Part shown: positions 6,399-15,454 of the stretch, piece after piece
How the letters are laid out: every line of letters begins with the position of its first letter
Numbering within the stretch: position 1 is the stretch's first letter
NCBI GenBank assembly: GCA_030123805.1
Contig: JASJXV010000024.1
Span: forward strand, 1 to 32,032
Origin: Gammaproteobacteria bacterium
GTDB taxonomy: Bacteria > Pseudomonadota > Gammaproteobacteria > Pseudomonadales > Azotimanducaceae
DNA length: 32,032 nt
Direction: 5' to 3'
Translations under genes and position numbers: made by a program
Notes under the pieces: model-generated
What the model saw: the letters and a program-made list of their open reading frames with translations, nothing else
The model's database searches: none
Told to the model about the DNA's origin: nothing

Positions 6399-8360
6399 TC
6401 AGCACTCGTCGGAATTTACCTCGTGTGCGTGCCTCATCCAGTTATCAACCGCATTATTTAACCGCTTTTTGTCAGACACGGATGCTCCAGTCGGATCAAA
6501 TCGCCACTTGTAATGAATAGGCAATAGATCCAACAACTCGTCACGATTGATACGAGCAATCCAATGGCTCAGCGACTCGCCTTTATATCGCCACATGCCC
6601 TGTTGTTCCAGGACTGACTTTATTCTGTAAAATGGTGATTCCGTCCCCGGATACTCCATGCTTATAACAGCATCAGTTTCAGCGCTGCCAAGCTTGATCT
6701 GTGGGCTACCCATCATTCGCCAGATCAGGAAGAAGAAAAGAGCAACAGCCAACAGTAACCAGCCCAGGGTCTTTGCGTCTTCAGTCTGCTGATTCCACCA
6801 GTGGCGAGCCATGAACAGCATGTTAGCGATCAGATCCAGAACGGGTTGATAATACGCAGACTCCTGAGTCTCTGTCTCGAGCCATATGGAAGGCGTGGTA
6901 TCAACAACATGCCACCGATTCTGAAAATAGGCAATTACCCAGGCATGGGCATGTCGACTACGCACAATATACATGCCTATCATCGGTGAATACTCCTGGA
7001 CAGAATACCCCACGACATACCTTGCAGGAATATCCACAGTCCTCAACATCATAGCTGTGGCTGAGGCAAAATACTCGCAGTGCCCGGCACGGGTAACGTT
7101 CAGGAAATTTTCCATTGGCGAGCTCGCGAACTCCATCTCTGGTTGGTACAACCTATACTTGAAATCTTCGAAAAACTGTTCCACGTGCTGCACACGCTGT
7201 TCTGGCCTCAATAAAATTTCTGCATCAACGTCAATGACACGTCTAAATATATCTTTTTGTTCCTCGGTGAGACGCCAGTCGCTACTCTCGGGCAGACTGT
7301 TTATTTCAACACCATCCAAATAGTGGACTCTGTAATCTGGTTGTGGCGTGATGCCGATGGCTCGCACGGCTCCATAAGCGCTCTTGTTGAGTTCGACCGC
7401 CTTGAACCCTTCAACCGCCACGGCATTCTGCGGAACCGGTAGCAGTCCCTTGTCATCATCGTACTCGAGGTAAAATGTCAGAGTCTGCTCGGAAGGATCA
7501 CGTTTGTGCCAGCGCCAGGTATCTTGCTGGGGTTGTTGCACCCGTTTGAAACCCGGTTTCAACAACATCCAGTCATTATCCCATGGGGTGTCATAACTTG
7601 CTTCGTGCAGGAGTAGAGGTTCACTGCTGCGATCACTCATCGCAACGCGAAACAAAATCTGATCTGAGAGTTTCAGTTCTCCAACTCGTCCCAAAGCAGT
7701 TTGTGTTTTGAACGGATCAGTTTGGGACCTGATCAGCCCTGCAAGCCAATCGGCAGACTTCTTCTTCAGAAGCAGATGTGACTCCCGCAATGTCACCACT
7801 CCAGCAATGCTCACGGCTAAGACCATCGCCATAAGCGATAGCCAGATCGCCGGGTTATACCGTGCGGGTCGATTCACATATAAAACCCATGCCACGAGAG
7901 CTGCAGCTACCAACAGGTACCATGATCTGCTGTCAACCTGGGTTGACATCGCAACCAGGCAAATGCCCACATAGATATGATCAAGCTCCAGTATGCCCGG
8001 TTTCGACATCGCATCATTTCGTATCGAATAGAAGAAAACGTCCAGGGTAAGCTTCTCAGTCGTACTGTAATTCCGTGCCAATACCAATGGATAAAAAACC
8101 ATGGGCATTACCTGAACAAGAAAAAAGAGAAAGTGAGTTACTCTGGCTGTTGCAAAGTAATAAACAACCAACCCGACTAACACAACGCTGGTAATATCTG
8201 CCAGTAAATAAAATTCTTTTTGAGAGAATACCCACCTTCTGTTCACGTGGCTTTTCAATTCAAGCAGTAAGGCCATCGGGATGGCATACAGCAACATCTC
8301 CACCTGCCAACCCCAACACAAAATCGCTACACCCTGAATATATAACGGCAGCCTCATCAT
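6399..8360 (-). CDS. tgpA: Membrane transglutaminase-like protease (TgpA family)
   Basis: The product has 653 residues. The N-terminal part (about 1-195) has several membrane helices (DUF3488-type), followed by an extracytoplasmic region, a transglutaminase core and a C-terminal helix (about 532-549) leading to a cytoplasmic DUF4129-like tail. The papain-like triad is visible: Cys428 in TRAGHCEYFA, His472 in SRHAHAWV and Asp487 in VVDTTPS. In Pseudomonas the TgpA protein is an essential periplasmic-domain enzyme; the substrate is unknown. The start ATG overlaps the stop of the DUF58 gene by 4 bases, indicating translational coupling in the ridA-moxR-DUF58-tgpA operon. Confidence 0.92.
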   Translation of the reverse strand: MMRLPLYIQGVAILCWGWQVEMLLYAIPMALLLELKSHVNRRWVFSQKEFYLLADITSVVLVGLVVYYFATARVTHFLFFLVQVMPMVFYPLVLARNYSTTEKLTLDVFFYSIRNDAMSKPGILELDHIYVGICLVAMSTQVDSRSWYLLVAAALVAWVLYVNRPARYNPAIWLSLMAMVLAVSIAGVVTLRESHLLLKKKSADWLAGLIRSQTDPFKTQTALGRVGELKLSDQILFRVAMSDRSSEPLLLHEASYDTPWDNDWMLLKPGFKRVQQPQQDTWRWHKRDPSEQTLTFYLEYDDDKGLLPVPQNAVAVEGFKAVELNKSAYGAVRAIGITPQPDYRVHYLDGVEINSLPESSDWRLTEEQKDIFRRVIDVDAEILLRPEQRVQHVEQFFEDFKYRLYQPEMEFASSPMENFLNVTRAGHCEYFASATAMMLRTVDIPARYVVGYSVQEYSPMIGMYIVRSRHAHAWVIAYFQNRWHVVDTTPSIWLETETQESAYYQPVLDLIANMLFMARHWWNQQTEDAKTLGWLLLAVALFFFLIWRMMGSPQIKLGSAETDAVISMEYPGTESPFYRIKSVLEQQGMWRYKGESLSHWIARINRDELLDLLPIHYKWRFDPTGASVSDKKRLNNAVDNWMRHAHEVNSDEC

Positions 8361-9703
8361 CGAACTCCCCTGCTACTGGTCAGCTTGGCTAATCCAGCTT
8401 CCACTTCTCCAAGTTTCAGAAAATGGACTCCTTCCTGCGTCGCAGATACGTCATTTCTGGTTAGAACCAGCACTTCCAGTGGCACATTCAGATGGGAAAG
8501 TTGAGTTACCAGGGCTAAGCGATCCTCATCCCAGGACATGAGTACCAACACACACCCACTTAACAAACGTGCGTGTCGCAAAACGCTCATACTGAGAGTT
8601 TCGAATCTTTTTTTTGATGGTTGAATAGTCGCCAACACTTCAAGTAATTGCTGGCCATAGGCCAGACCACGGCCGATAGTAAACGTATGCACGCGATCAG
8701 CGAGAAACATCAGATCCAAAAGTGAATCACTTTGCTCCAGTGTTACGGCAAAACTGGCTGCAACAGAGACCACTTCCTCCAGTAACTCCCAATCATCAAG
8801 ACAATTGTCCAGTACCAATGCTTGCCTGACGAAATACTCATCACGAAATTCCTTGACCACTGGTTTATTTCGTTTGGCTGAGCTGGGCCAGTGGATACGC
8901 CGCACTCGATCACCTTCACGATAATCTCTCAATGAAACAAATTCGTCCGATTCTCCGACAGACTGCGATTCGTTCACACCGCCGGGTTGATAGTGACGGC
9001 CTCCAGGTGGTACATACGCAGGCGATATAATGTATCGTTTTGGCAGAACTATCAGTTGATCCTGCTGTTCAAATCTCGTCAATCCATAAACCAAACCGGT
9101 GGGATCAGGTTGGGAGACAATTAATTGGGTTAGATCAACCACTCCTCTTCGCAGAGGCTCTGCTTTCATTTGCACGATGGATTCCCCACCGATCGGGACT
9201 GCCGGGACCTTCTCTGACTCAACCATCAGGCCGGTCTTGCGTCTTTGCAACCAGATATAACGGTGAAAGCCTATGAATCTGTCATAGGCGTTCCTGCGCT
9301 CCTCTCCGGGTTCCGGCGTTTGCAGATACTCTTCGAGTGGGGGTACTATTACCCGTGGTTGGTCCGTTATTCTTAAATCTTTCTCAACCTTATCGCCTTC
9401 ATTCTTCACTCGCACCTGATACGTGAAGGCTTCCCCGGCAGTCGCAAAAACAGGGAGTAGCCTTTTCACACTGACATTCGGTTTGTTATAGCGACTGGCA
9501 AATCCTGCCAGGACATATAGTCCCAGCAGAAATGCGAACAGCTGGTAACTTAGCGTAAGATCTGTATCGATTCCCAGAGCGGCAGTAATCACGATACCGG
9601 TCAGGATAAATCGTCCCATCTCCGATGATCTGCGGGACCGTTTATCGTTCGGCCTGGTTATGCGAACGTGACCGGGATAGATGAATCGATGCATGCGACT
9701 CAC
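8357..9703 (-). CDS. DUF58 domain protein, MoxR partner
   Basis: The product has 448 residues. Two hydrophobic segments (about 30-45 and 48-66) anchor the N-terminus. A beta-rich region then leads to the DUF58 core with the signature DYREGDRVRRIHWPSSAKR and a following VKEFRDE. The C-terminal part resembles a von Willebrand A-like fold. DUF58 proteins are regularly encoded next to MoxR AAA+ ATPases and are thought to act with them as chaperone or assembly partners at the membrane. The gene overlaps moxR by 4 bases at its start and the transglutaminase gene by 4 bases at its end. Confidence 0.9.
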   Translation of the reverse strand: MSRMHRFIYPGHVRITRPNDKRSRRSSEMGRFILTGIVITAALGIDTDLTLSYQLFAFLLGLYVLAGFASRYNKPNVSVKRLLPVFATAGEAFTYQVRVKNEGDKVEKDLRITDQPRVIVPPLEEYLQTPEPGEERRNAYDRFIGFHRYIWLQRRKTGLMVESEKVPAVPIGGESIVQMKAEPLRRGVVDLTQLIVSQPDPTGLVYGLTRFEQQDQLIVLPKRYIISPAYVPPGGRHYQPGGVNESQSVGESDEFVSLRDYREGDRVRRIHWPSSAKRNKPVVKEFRDEYFVRQALVLDNCLDDWELLEEVVSVAASFAVTLEQSDSLLDLMFLADRVHTFTIGRGLAYGQQLLEVLATIQPSKKRFETLSMSVLRHARLLSGCVLVLMSWDEDRLALVTQLSHLNVPLEVLVLTRNDVSATQEGVHFLKLGEVEAGLAKLTSSRGVR

Positions 9704-10659
9704 ACAGGAACCTCGATCTGTTGCAATATTTCCTCAATCAAATCCACGGCGGTGGTACCTGAATAGCGCGCGTCAGTTCCGAGCGCGAGACGATGTGCTA
9801 TTACAGGAACCGCCAATTCCTGTATTACTTCAGGTCTGACAAAATCGTAGCCGTCTAACAGCGAAAGAGCTTGAGAGGTTTTCATCAATACCAGTCCTGC
9901 CCGAGTACTTGCACCCATTTGTATGTTTTGATGAGTACGCGTGGCAGCCACAAGGCTGACAAGATATTTTTTTAACTCTGTACTTATTCTTATTTCAGTT
10001 ATCGCACGCTTTACTTTGAGAACCTCGGTAACTGTTACACATGCTTTGAGTGAATTGAGGGGATGGTCGAATTGCTGAGCATCCAAAATTGCCAGTTCAT
10101 CCTCCTGAGAAACATAACCAAGGCTGAAACGCATGGCAAAGCGATCCATTTGTGCTTCCGGCAACGGGTATGTGCCATGAAACTCGATGGGGTTCTGAGT
10201 CGCAATAACAAAAAACAGCTCATCCATATCATAGCGATCTCCGTCAATACTCACCTGGTGTTCTCCCATTGCCTCCAGCAATGCTGATTGGGTGCGCGGC
10301 GAGGCTCTGTTTATTTCATCTGCCAGCAAAATCTGCGCGAATATGGGACCTTTCCGGAAACTGAATTCCTGGCTGTTCTGATTGAATATCGAAACGCCCA
10401 GAATGTCCGTCGGTAGTAAGTCAGGTGTAAACTGGATCCTCTTGAAATCAGCCGTTATCGAGGCGGCCAGACATTTAGCCAACGTGGTCTTGCCGGTACC
10501 CGGAACGTCTTCCAGCAGCACGTGGCCGCCAGTAAAAAAGGCTGCCAGTAAGTGTCGAATACCGACATCATCACCTCGAATCACTGACTCAATATTAGAC
10601 TCAATGCGCTGCATAATGTCGGTTTCAGTAGAGAATCCTTTGCCCATTTGACTATCCAC
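9700..10659 (-). CDS. MoxR-family AAA+ ATPase
   Basis: The product has 319 residues. Walker A is PGTGKT at 53-58 in HVLLEDVPGTGKTTLAK, Walker B is LLADE at 111-115 followed by INRASPRTQSALLEAM, sensor 1 is FVIATQNP, and the arginine-finger region is AQMDRFAMRF. The MoxR-typical PLPEAQMDRF and the C-terminal AAA lid (STRAGLVLMKTSQALSLLDG) are intact. It is a cytoplasmic ATPase thought to remodel or mature partner proteins, here probably the DUF58 and transglutaminase proteins. Its start lies within the end of the RidA-like gene (8-base overlap). ATG at residue 5 is an alternative start. Confidence 0.93.
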   Translation of the reverse strand: MDSQMGKGFSTETDIMQRIESNIESVIRGDDVGIRHLLAAFFTGGHVLLEDVPGTGKTTLAKCLAASITADFKRIQFTPDLLPTDILGVSIFNQNSQEFSFRKGPIFAQILLADEINRASPRTQSALLEAMGEHQVSIDGDRYDMDELFFVIATQNPIEFHGTYPLPEAQMDRFAMRFSLGYVSQEDELAILDAQQFDHPLNSLKACVTVTEVLKVKRAITEIRISTELKKYLVSLVAATRTHQNIQMGASTRAGLVLMKTSQALSLLDGYDFVRPEVIQELAVPVIAHRLALGTDARYSGTTAVDLIEEILQQIEVPV

Positions 10660-11044
10660 GTTTTGCTGTAATTCGTATTTCCACTCTTGCTCCGGGAACG
10701 GCCAATTCAGTAATGCCTATGGCAGTCCAGGCTGGCCAGGGTGCAGAGAGAAATTCGTCACGCACGGACATAAATGACCCCATCAGCTCCTGGAGCCCCA
10801 CATGATAAGAGGTATACTCCACAATATTCTCATAGTCCATGCCTGCCTCTTTCAGGACAGCGCCAACTCCTTGCCAGGCATTGCGGAATTCTTCTCGCGC
10901 AGCTTCAGGTATGTTGCCGTCTGCTGCAGTACCAATTACCCCGGAACAATAAAGTAATCCGTCACATTCCGCGGCTTCTGAAAAATGATAATTGTCATAC
11001 ATGTAACGACCAGTTTCCGATACGACTGCTTTAAATACCGACAT
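10652..11044 (-). CDS. RidA/YjgF-family protein without the usual catalytic Arg
   Basis: The product has 130 residues with the RidA fold: LLYCSGVIGT, an AAREEFRNAWQGVGAVLKEAGM helix, VEYTSYHV and the C-terminal VEIRITA strand. Canonical RidA deaminases carry an Arg (E. coli Arg105) in an RSCVEV-type motif; the aligned stretch here reads PAWTAIGITEL, with Trp at that place. It therefore probably belongs to a Rid subfamily without standard imine deaminase activity. GGAGG lies 8 bases before the ATG, which makes it the likely first gene of the operon leading into moxR (8-base overlap). Confidence 0.88.
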   Translation of the reverse strand: MSVFKAVVSETGRYMYDNYHFSEAAECDGLLYCSGVIGTAADGNIPEAAREEFRNAWQGVGAVLKEAGMDYENIVEYTSYHVGLQELMGSFMSVRDEFLSAPWPAWTAIGITELAVPGARVEIRITAKRG

Positions 11045-11284
11045 GGCTCTTTCCTCCCGGTGTAGTACAAATATTGTCCTGGATTGAAAATTCCAGCAGA
11101 CAAAAATCCATTAATAGCTAGCGAAGCTCTGTGGCACGACTATAAAGAAGATAAATGGCCTGCGCCGCCCCAGCGGATCTTGAGCCTGTCAGATATAAAA
11201 CCAATCACATGCCAATGAGAAAATTTTGGTTTCTTTACCCATACTGCATCCAAATCTAACACAAAACTGTTATATTCGTGCAAG

Positions 11285-11296
11285 TGACAAGTGTCA
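11285..11296. promoter_or_regulatory. Short dyad TGACA-AG-TGTCA
   Basis: An inverted pair of 5-bp half-sites sits about 38 bases upstream of the FxLYD-like gene, in the divergent interval with the RidA operon. It could be an operator, but a 10-bp dyad is expected by chance at this scale. Confidence 0.15.
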
Positions 11297-11333
11297 TTTC
11301 ACCTTTCTCTCCATATTAAAACAGGTACGGCTC

Positions 11334-11864
11334 GTGACACAGGACAACCAGGAAAAATCCACTACGCCGCTAATTCAACCAAATCAGAAAAAATTTCTAA
11401 TTCTGCTTTCTGTTGCCTTGTTGGGCATAATCGCAGTGATCGTGCTAGTGGAGATGGAATTCTCCAGCAGTCCTCCCGCCGCGGTGACGGTGTCGCCAAA
11501 ACCTGACAAAGTAAAAGCACCGGAAGTTGCACTTAAAGCGGTAGTAACAGACTGCGACATGATTACAAAGTCAGTGGACCGGACCGGCGCAATTACCGAA
11601 CAACACAGCGACTATCGACGCCTTGCGGGTTATGTTGAAAATAGAGGGGAGGTGACGGTCAAGTTTGTGCGTGTTCAGGCTATCTATCGTAACAAGGACG
11701 ATAAGATCATCCAGGTCGACGAAATATTTGCGGTTGGAGACACCCCGCTGCACCCGGGAGAAAGGGTCAGATTCGAAGACAGCAAGCGAAATTATCTTAT
11801 CCACAAATGTGGAGCCAAAATCCTGGATTGGTGGGTTGTTTCTGCCGAGGAGAATGAAGGGTAA
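11334..11864 (+). CDS. Membrane-anchored protein with an FxLYD-like domain
   Basis: From GTG 11334, with AGG about 8 bases upstream, the product has 176 residues. A short cytoplasmic N-terminus is followed by a single transmembrane helix (about 20-40, KKFLILLSVALLGIIAVIVL), a Pro-rich spacer and an extracytoplasmic beta domain (about 65-165). That domain has GYVENRGEVTVKFVRVQAIY and GDTPLHPGERVRFE, which is the pattern of FxLYD and DUF3426-like domains. The open frame extends upstream to 11226, but that part lacks a coding look. Two Cys (near the start of the domain and in HKCGAKILDWW) may form a disulfide. Its function is unknown. Confidence 0.75.
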   Translation: MTQDNQEKSTTPLIQPNQKKFLILLSVALLGIIAVIVLVEMEFSSSPPAAVTVSPKPDKVKAPEVALKAVVTDCDMITKSVDRTGAITEQHSDYRRLAGYVENRGEVTVKFVRVQAIYRNKDDKIIQVDEIFAVGDTPLHPGERVRFEDSKRNYLIHKCGAKILDWWVVSAEENEG

Positions 11865-11872
11865 CGTTGCCT

Positions 11873-13351
11873 TTATTCATCCCCTTCCACAGTCGCCGGA
11901 GCGATTTTGAATCCGGTGATCCCATAAAGAACAGCTACTAGCGGATTGATAAGATTGAACAGGCAATAGGGTAGATAAGCGAGGGTTGCCACCCCCAGTG
12001 TAGCGCTCATATAAGCTCCACAGGTGTTCCATGGAACCAATGGTGAAGTAATCGTACCCGCATCCTCCAGCGTGCGGGATAAATTCTTGACATCCAAACC
12101 CTGCCTTTGAAATTCCCGCTTATACATCCTGCCTGGTAGCACTATGGCGATATATTGATCAGCCGCGAGGATATTAATACCGATACTGGTTGCTACAGTT
12201 GTAAAAATCAGACTTCTCACTGTCGTTGCCAGGCTCAGAACACCTGCGACAAGACGCGACAACAATCCAGTGGCATCCATTACGGCACCAAAAACCATTG
12301 CTGAGAGGATTAGCCACACCGTGCTCAGCATGGATCCCATGCCGCCTCTGGAAAGAAGGTCATCCAACGTCTCGTTGCCTGTATGGGAAACATATCCGCT
12401 ATACAGCACTTGCCATGTTCCCTTAATGAGCGCGAGAACAGGATGGATATCTTCATTTACAAATTGATATAAAGCAGCTTGTTGAAAGCTCACTGCAAAG
12501 ATACAACCTGCCAGTGCACCCGTAAGGATAACGGGTAATGCTGGATATCGTTTCAATGCCATAATCAGTAGCACAGCGAGTGGGGTAAGCATAAACGGAT
12601 GAATAACGAAATTCTCATCCAATAACAGCAGCGTGGCATCCAATCGGTCTGCAACACCTGAGGCAGACTCCGACATGCCCAGGAAGGTAAATATCACCAT
12701 CGCGATAGTGATGCTGGGTATGGTAGTCCACATCATATGCTGTATGTGAACGAAAAGATCGGTCCCTACTACTGCGGGCGCCAAATTGGTTGTATCGGAC
12801 AGTGGGGACATCTTATCGCCGAAATAAGCCCCGGAAATAATTGCTCCTGCGGTAATGTCAAGGGATAGGCCCAGACTGGCAGCAATCCCTATGAGTGCCA
12901 CGCCGATAGTACCGGCAACGGTCCAGGAACTGCCAATACTCAGTGAAATAAAGGCGCAAATAAAGCATGACACAACATAAAAAATGTCCGCGTCGAGAAG
13001 TATGAGACCGTAATAAATCATGGTCGGCACTGTTCCGGACAATATCCAGCTTCCGATCAGAGAACCTACTGCAAACAATATCATTATGGCGCCAAGGGCG
13101 ATGGATATCCCGGAAACGATACTCCTTTCCAGTTCTTCCCAGGTCATCCCATTTTTCCAGCCAATCAAACCAGCTACAATAGCACCGACACAGAGTGCAA
13201 TCTGATTCGGACCAGCGGATGATTCATCACCAAACAGATAGACCGACATGGATAGCAGTAGGATCAGACAAAGCGTTGGAATCAGAGCCTGGATCAGACT
13301 GGGATCAATTGATTTGCCTTTACTATTTTGATCTGTTGCTGCGTTTGACAT
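11873..13351 (-). CDS. nhaC: Na+/H+ antiporter, NhaC family
   Basis: The product has 492 residues with about 11-12 predicted membrane helices. NhaC-type motifs are present: GKSIDPSLIQALIPTL at the start, AFISLSIGSSWTVAGTIGVALIGIA, the GAYFGDKMSPLSDTTNLAPAVVG loop, and near the end AGTITSPLVPWNTCGAYM. The conserved Asp residues in the GDKMSPLSDTTN region are those expected for cation exchange. It moves Na+ out in exchange for H+ at the inner membrane. The 3' end faces the FxLYD-like gene with 8 bases between the stops. There is no strong Shine-Dalgarno site; the start agrees with family length. Confidence 0.93.
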   Translation of the reverse strand: MSNAATDQNSKGKSIDPSLIQALIPTLCLILLLSMSVYLFGDESSAGPNQIALCVGAIVAGLIGWKNGMTWEELERSIVSGISIALGAIMILFAVGSLIGSWILSGTVPTMIYYGLILLDADIFYVVSCFICAFISLSIGSSWTVAGTIGVALIGIAASLGLSLDITAGAIISGAYFGDKMSPLSDTTNLAPAVVGTDLFVHIQHMMWTTIPSITIAMVIFTFLGMSESASGVADRLDATLLLLDENFVIHPFMLTPLAVLLIMALKRYPALPVILTGALAGCIFAVSFQQAALYQFVNEDIHPVLALIKGTWQVLYSGYVSHTGNETLDDLLSRGGMGSMLSTVWLILSAMVFGAVMDATGLLSRLVAGVLSLATTVRSLIFTTVATSIGINILAADQYIAIVLPGRMYKREFQRQGLDVKNLSRTLEDAGTITSPLVPWNTCGAYMSATLGVATLAYLPYCLFNLINPLVAVLYGITGFKIAPATVEGDE

Positions 13352-13465
13352 CTATTCCGGCTCTTATTGTAAAAATACACTATATCAGGCGAGCCAATCA
13401 CATCCAACATGATACCTGCAGAATCATTGCTAATCATATTCTGTACTGATTTGCCCCATCTAGTA

Positions 13466-13945
13466 TATGTTAGCAACTCCGCCAAGAGGTAATCTCAGGC
13501 ATTTGATCGCTCACTACTACAACAGCGTACCAAACGGTGTTATTAACGATCGTTGGATGCAACTTCCAGTTTACCTTCACTGGCTCATGAAAATTCCATT
13601 CCCGATGTACAGATAAAATCATTGCGCGGTCTGGGTAAGTGGTTAGATATCTACGGTGAGGCTATTTTCGATACACGTCCCTGGCACCTGGCAGAGGAAA
13701 AAATAGATGAAGACTTACAGGTACGTTTTACTCAAAGCGGCGACACTCTATATGTGACGCTGTTGGGTACTCCATCCGGAGAATTGCTCACATTAACAGA
13801 TTTCAATCCTGGCGAAGGATCGGATGCACTCTGGTTGGCGACCAGTGAACCGCTCCACTGGTCGCTTGACAATGACGCGTGTGAAATTCAATTACCGGGT
13901 TTCCGTGAAGACTCACCGGCGCATGTTATCAAGTTTACGCAGTAA
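13466..13945 (+). pseudogene. Remnant of a GH29 alpha-L-fucosidase (internal deletion, frameshift)
   Basis: One frame, ending near 13556, reads ATPPRGNL, LIAHYYNSVPNG and VINDRW; the last is the VVNDRW element of GH29 fucosidases. Another frame, from about 13572 to the stop at 13945, reads ENSIPDVQIKSLRGLGKWLDI, then YGEAIFDTRPW and a beta-sandwich tail ending HVIKFTQ. In a full enzyme these two blocks are separated by a large part of the catalytic barrel (roughly 80-100 residues, estimate from family memory). Here they touch, out of frame, and no N-terminal part is present between here and NhaC. The 130-residue ORF starting at 13553 is thus a C-terminal fragment, not a gene of its own. Confidence 0.75.
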
Positions 13946-13971
13946 ATTTGCGACAGCCAAAATCAAATTTA

Positions 13972-14421
13972 TTACTGTCCCGCGCTTATTCTAACTGCCA
14001 ATACATCACAGGTTGAGCCATGCAGGACGCTGTTCGCCGTCGAACCCAATAATAATTGCAATCCTGCTTGACCATGGGTACCTATGACAATCAAGTCTAT
14101 CCCCATTTCGTCAACAACATGATGGATTTCACTTGATGCCCTGCCGGTTCTGAAATACAACCTTTCATCATCAATACTGTACTTCGCACCCATTTCCGAT
14201 AGCTTCTTCCCGGCATCCTCTCTTATAGCTGCCTCTACCGAGATCAAGCCATCGCTCCAGCTCATCATACCGTCACTGTATCCGTAGCTCAGTGGTTCAA
14301 CTACATGGATTGCATGCAGGGTTGCAGTATTCATCCCACAAAGCTCAACCGCTTTGTCGATCACCGGCTGATTATCCGGATTCAAGTCAATTGCGACTAA
14401 CACGTTTCTATAATTACTCAT
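13972..14421 (-). CDS. Universal stress protein, UspA type
   Basis: The product has 149 residues with a single Usp domain. It begins YRNVLVAIDL, and the ATP-binding loop near the C-terminus reads GTHGQAGLQLLLGSTANSVLHGS, matching G-2x-G-9x-G-S/T. ADLIVIG-type spacing (GIDLIVIGTHG) supports the nucleotide-binding subclass. GAGGAG lies about 8 bases before the ATG. It follows a UspE-like and a TraR/DksA-like gene on the same strand, together forming a stress cluster. The 116-base gap upstream holds repeats and a hairpin, so it may have its own promoter. Confidence 0.92.
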   Translation of the reverse strand: MSNYRNVLVAIDLNPDNQPVIDKAVELCGMNTATLHAIHVVEPLSYGYSDGMMSWSDGLISVEAAIREDAGKKLSEMGAKYSIDDERLYFRTGRASSEIHHVVDEMGIDLIVIGTHGQAGLQLLLGSTANSVLHGSTCDVLAVRISAGQ

Positions 14422-14520
14422 CGATTTGCTCCTCGATACTAACCGGTATATCTATACACGGGTGAGGCTAGCTGCTAACTTCTGGCTCTTGCAAATTTGC
14501 CTTGCAAATTGCTGCCGCCG

Positions 14521-14547
14521 GTCAAAGTTAGCGCTGCTAACTTTGAC
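14521..14547. terminator. 12-bp hairpin at the end of the UspE-like gene
   Basis: GTCAAAGTTAGC (14521-14532) and GCTAACTTTGAC (14536-14547) form a perfect stem with a 3-base loop. The hairpin contains the TAG stop of the UspE-like gene (14537-14539). There is no clear T-run after it on the minus strand, so it may be an attenuator or RNA stabiliser instead of a complete terminator. GCTGCTAACTT recurs at 14471-14481, and TTGCAAATT occurs twice between the two. Confidence 0.5.
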
Positions 14548-15451
14548 TAACGAGCGATTTAATCGGGCAAACGAATCCATCGGGCTTGACTATCAAGACA
14601 TCACTTTCGATATAATCCAGGACTTTTTCAGCCGTATTGCCAATAAAGACATCCTTTATTCGACTTCGTGAGATTGCTCCCATGACGACCAGATCAGCTT
14701 GAAGATCCATCTCCAGCTCAGGCAGAGCAAATTCGACCGATTCGTCAATGATGCACACTCTCTCTTCAGGAATCTGAAAGTCCATCAACAACTCATCCAT
14801 GGCCGCTTTGTGTTCTGCAGAAGCCTGCTCGGGATAGGTACCTGACAAGGGTATCTCACTATAGGAATGCATGATATAAACCAGGCCTGCCACTTTATCA
14901 CGCAGTTCATGGGCTACACTCAAGATCTTGTGATCCAGCCCCAACGGCTTGCCACGGCTATGTTTAGGGTCAACTGCTGCAATAATGACTGGCTCAGCGC
15001 TCCAGGGACGTTCTTTTACCAGCAGTAAAGATGCTGGACAGGTTCTCACCAGCTGCCAGTCTTCGTTCGAAAGAAAAATACGAGAGATTTTCGAATGTCT
15101 ACGTGCGCTATGGATAACCAGATCCGGCTGCCACGATATGACGTCGGCAACGATAGCTTCAAAAGGGGGATGCCCCCACATAGCCTCGGTTTGTACGCTT
15201 AATCCCTTATCTATCAATGGTTTAGCAAGAGCATCAAGCGCTTCAAGGCGTTCATTTAGATATCCACGCCGCAGTTTGGGAATCTGAACGCCGTCAAAAT
15301 AATAGCCTTCAACCAGGTACCGAGAATAGTCGCAACTAATCAGCCGTATCTCAAAATCAGATATCTTGGCCAATTGCAGAACCCTTTCAAGTGCGAGTTG
15401 CTTCTCATGATCGGTGTCAATTACCACAAGTACTTTCTCGAGGTTAAACAT
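14537..15451 (-). CDS. Tandem-domain universal stress protein (UspE-like)
   Basis: The product has 304 residues with two Usp domains (about 1-150 and 155-295). The first begins LEKVLVVIDTDHEKQLALERV and lacks a clean ATP loop. The second ends VVMGAISRSRIKDVFIGNTAEKVLDYI, a G-2x-G-like loop with Ser/Arg substitutions. This matches UspE-type tandem proteins of Gammaproteobacteria, which take part in stress survival. AAGGAGG lies in the last codons of the upstream zinc-finger gene, and the two genes are 3 bases apart, so they are probably translationally coupled. Confidence 0.9.
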   Translation of the reverse strand: MFNLEKVLVVIDTDHEKQLALERVLQLAKISDFEIRLISCDYSRYLVEGYYFDGVQIPKLRRGYLNERLEALDALAKPLIDKGLSVQTEAMWGHPPFEAIVADVISWQPDLVIHSARRHSKISRIFLSNEDWQLVRTCPASLLLVKERPWSAEPVIIAAVDPKHSRGKPLGLDHKILSVAHELRDKVAGLVYIMHSYSEIPLSGTYPEQASAEHKAAMDELLMDFQIPEERVCIIDESVEFALPELEMDLQADLVVMGAISRSRIKDVFIGNTAEKVLDYIESDVLIVKPDGFVCPIKSLVSQS

Positions 15452-15454
15452 GCG

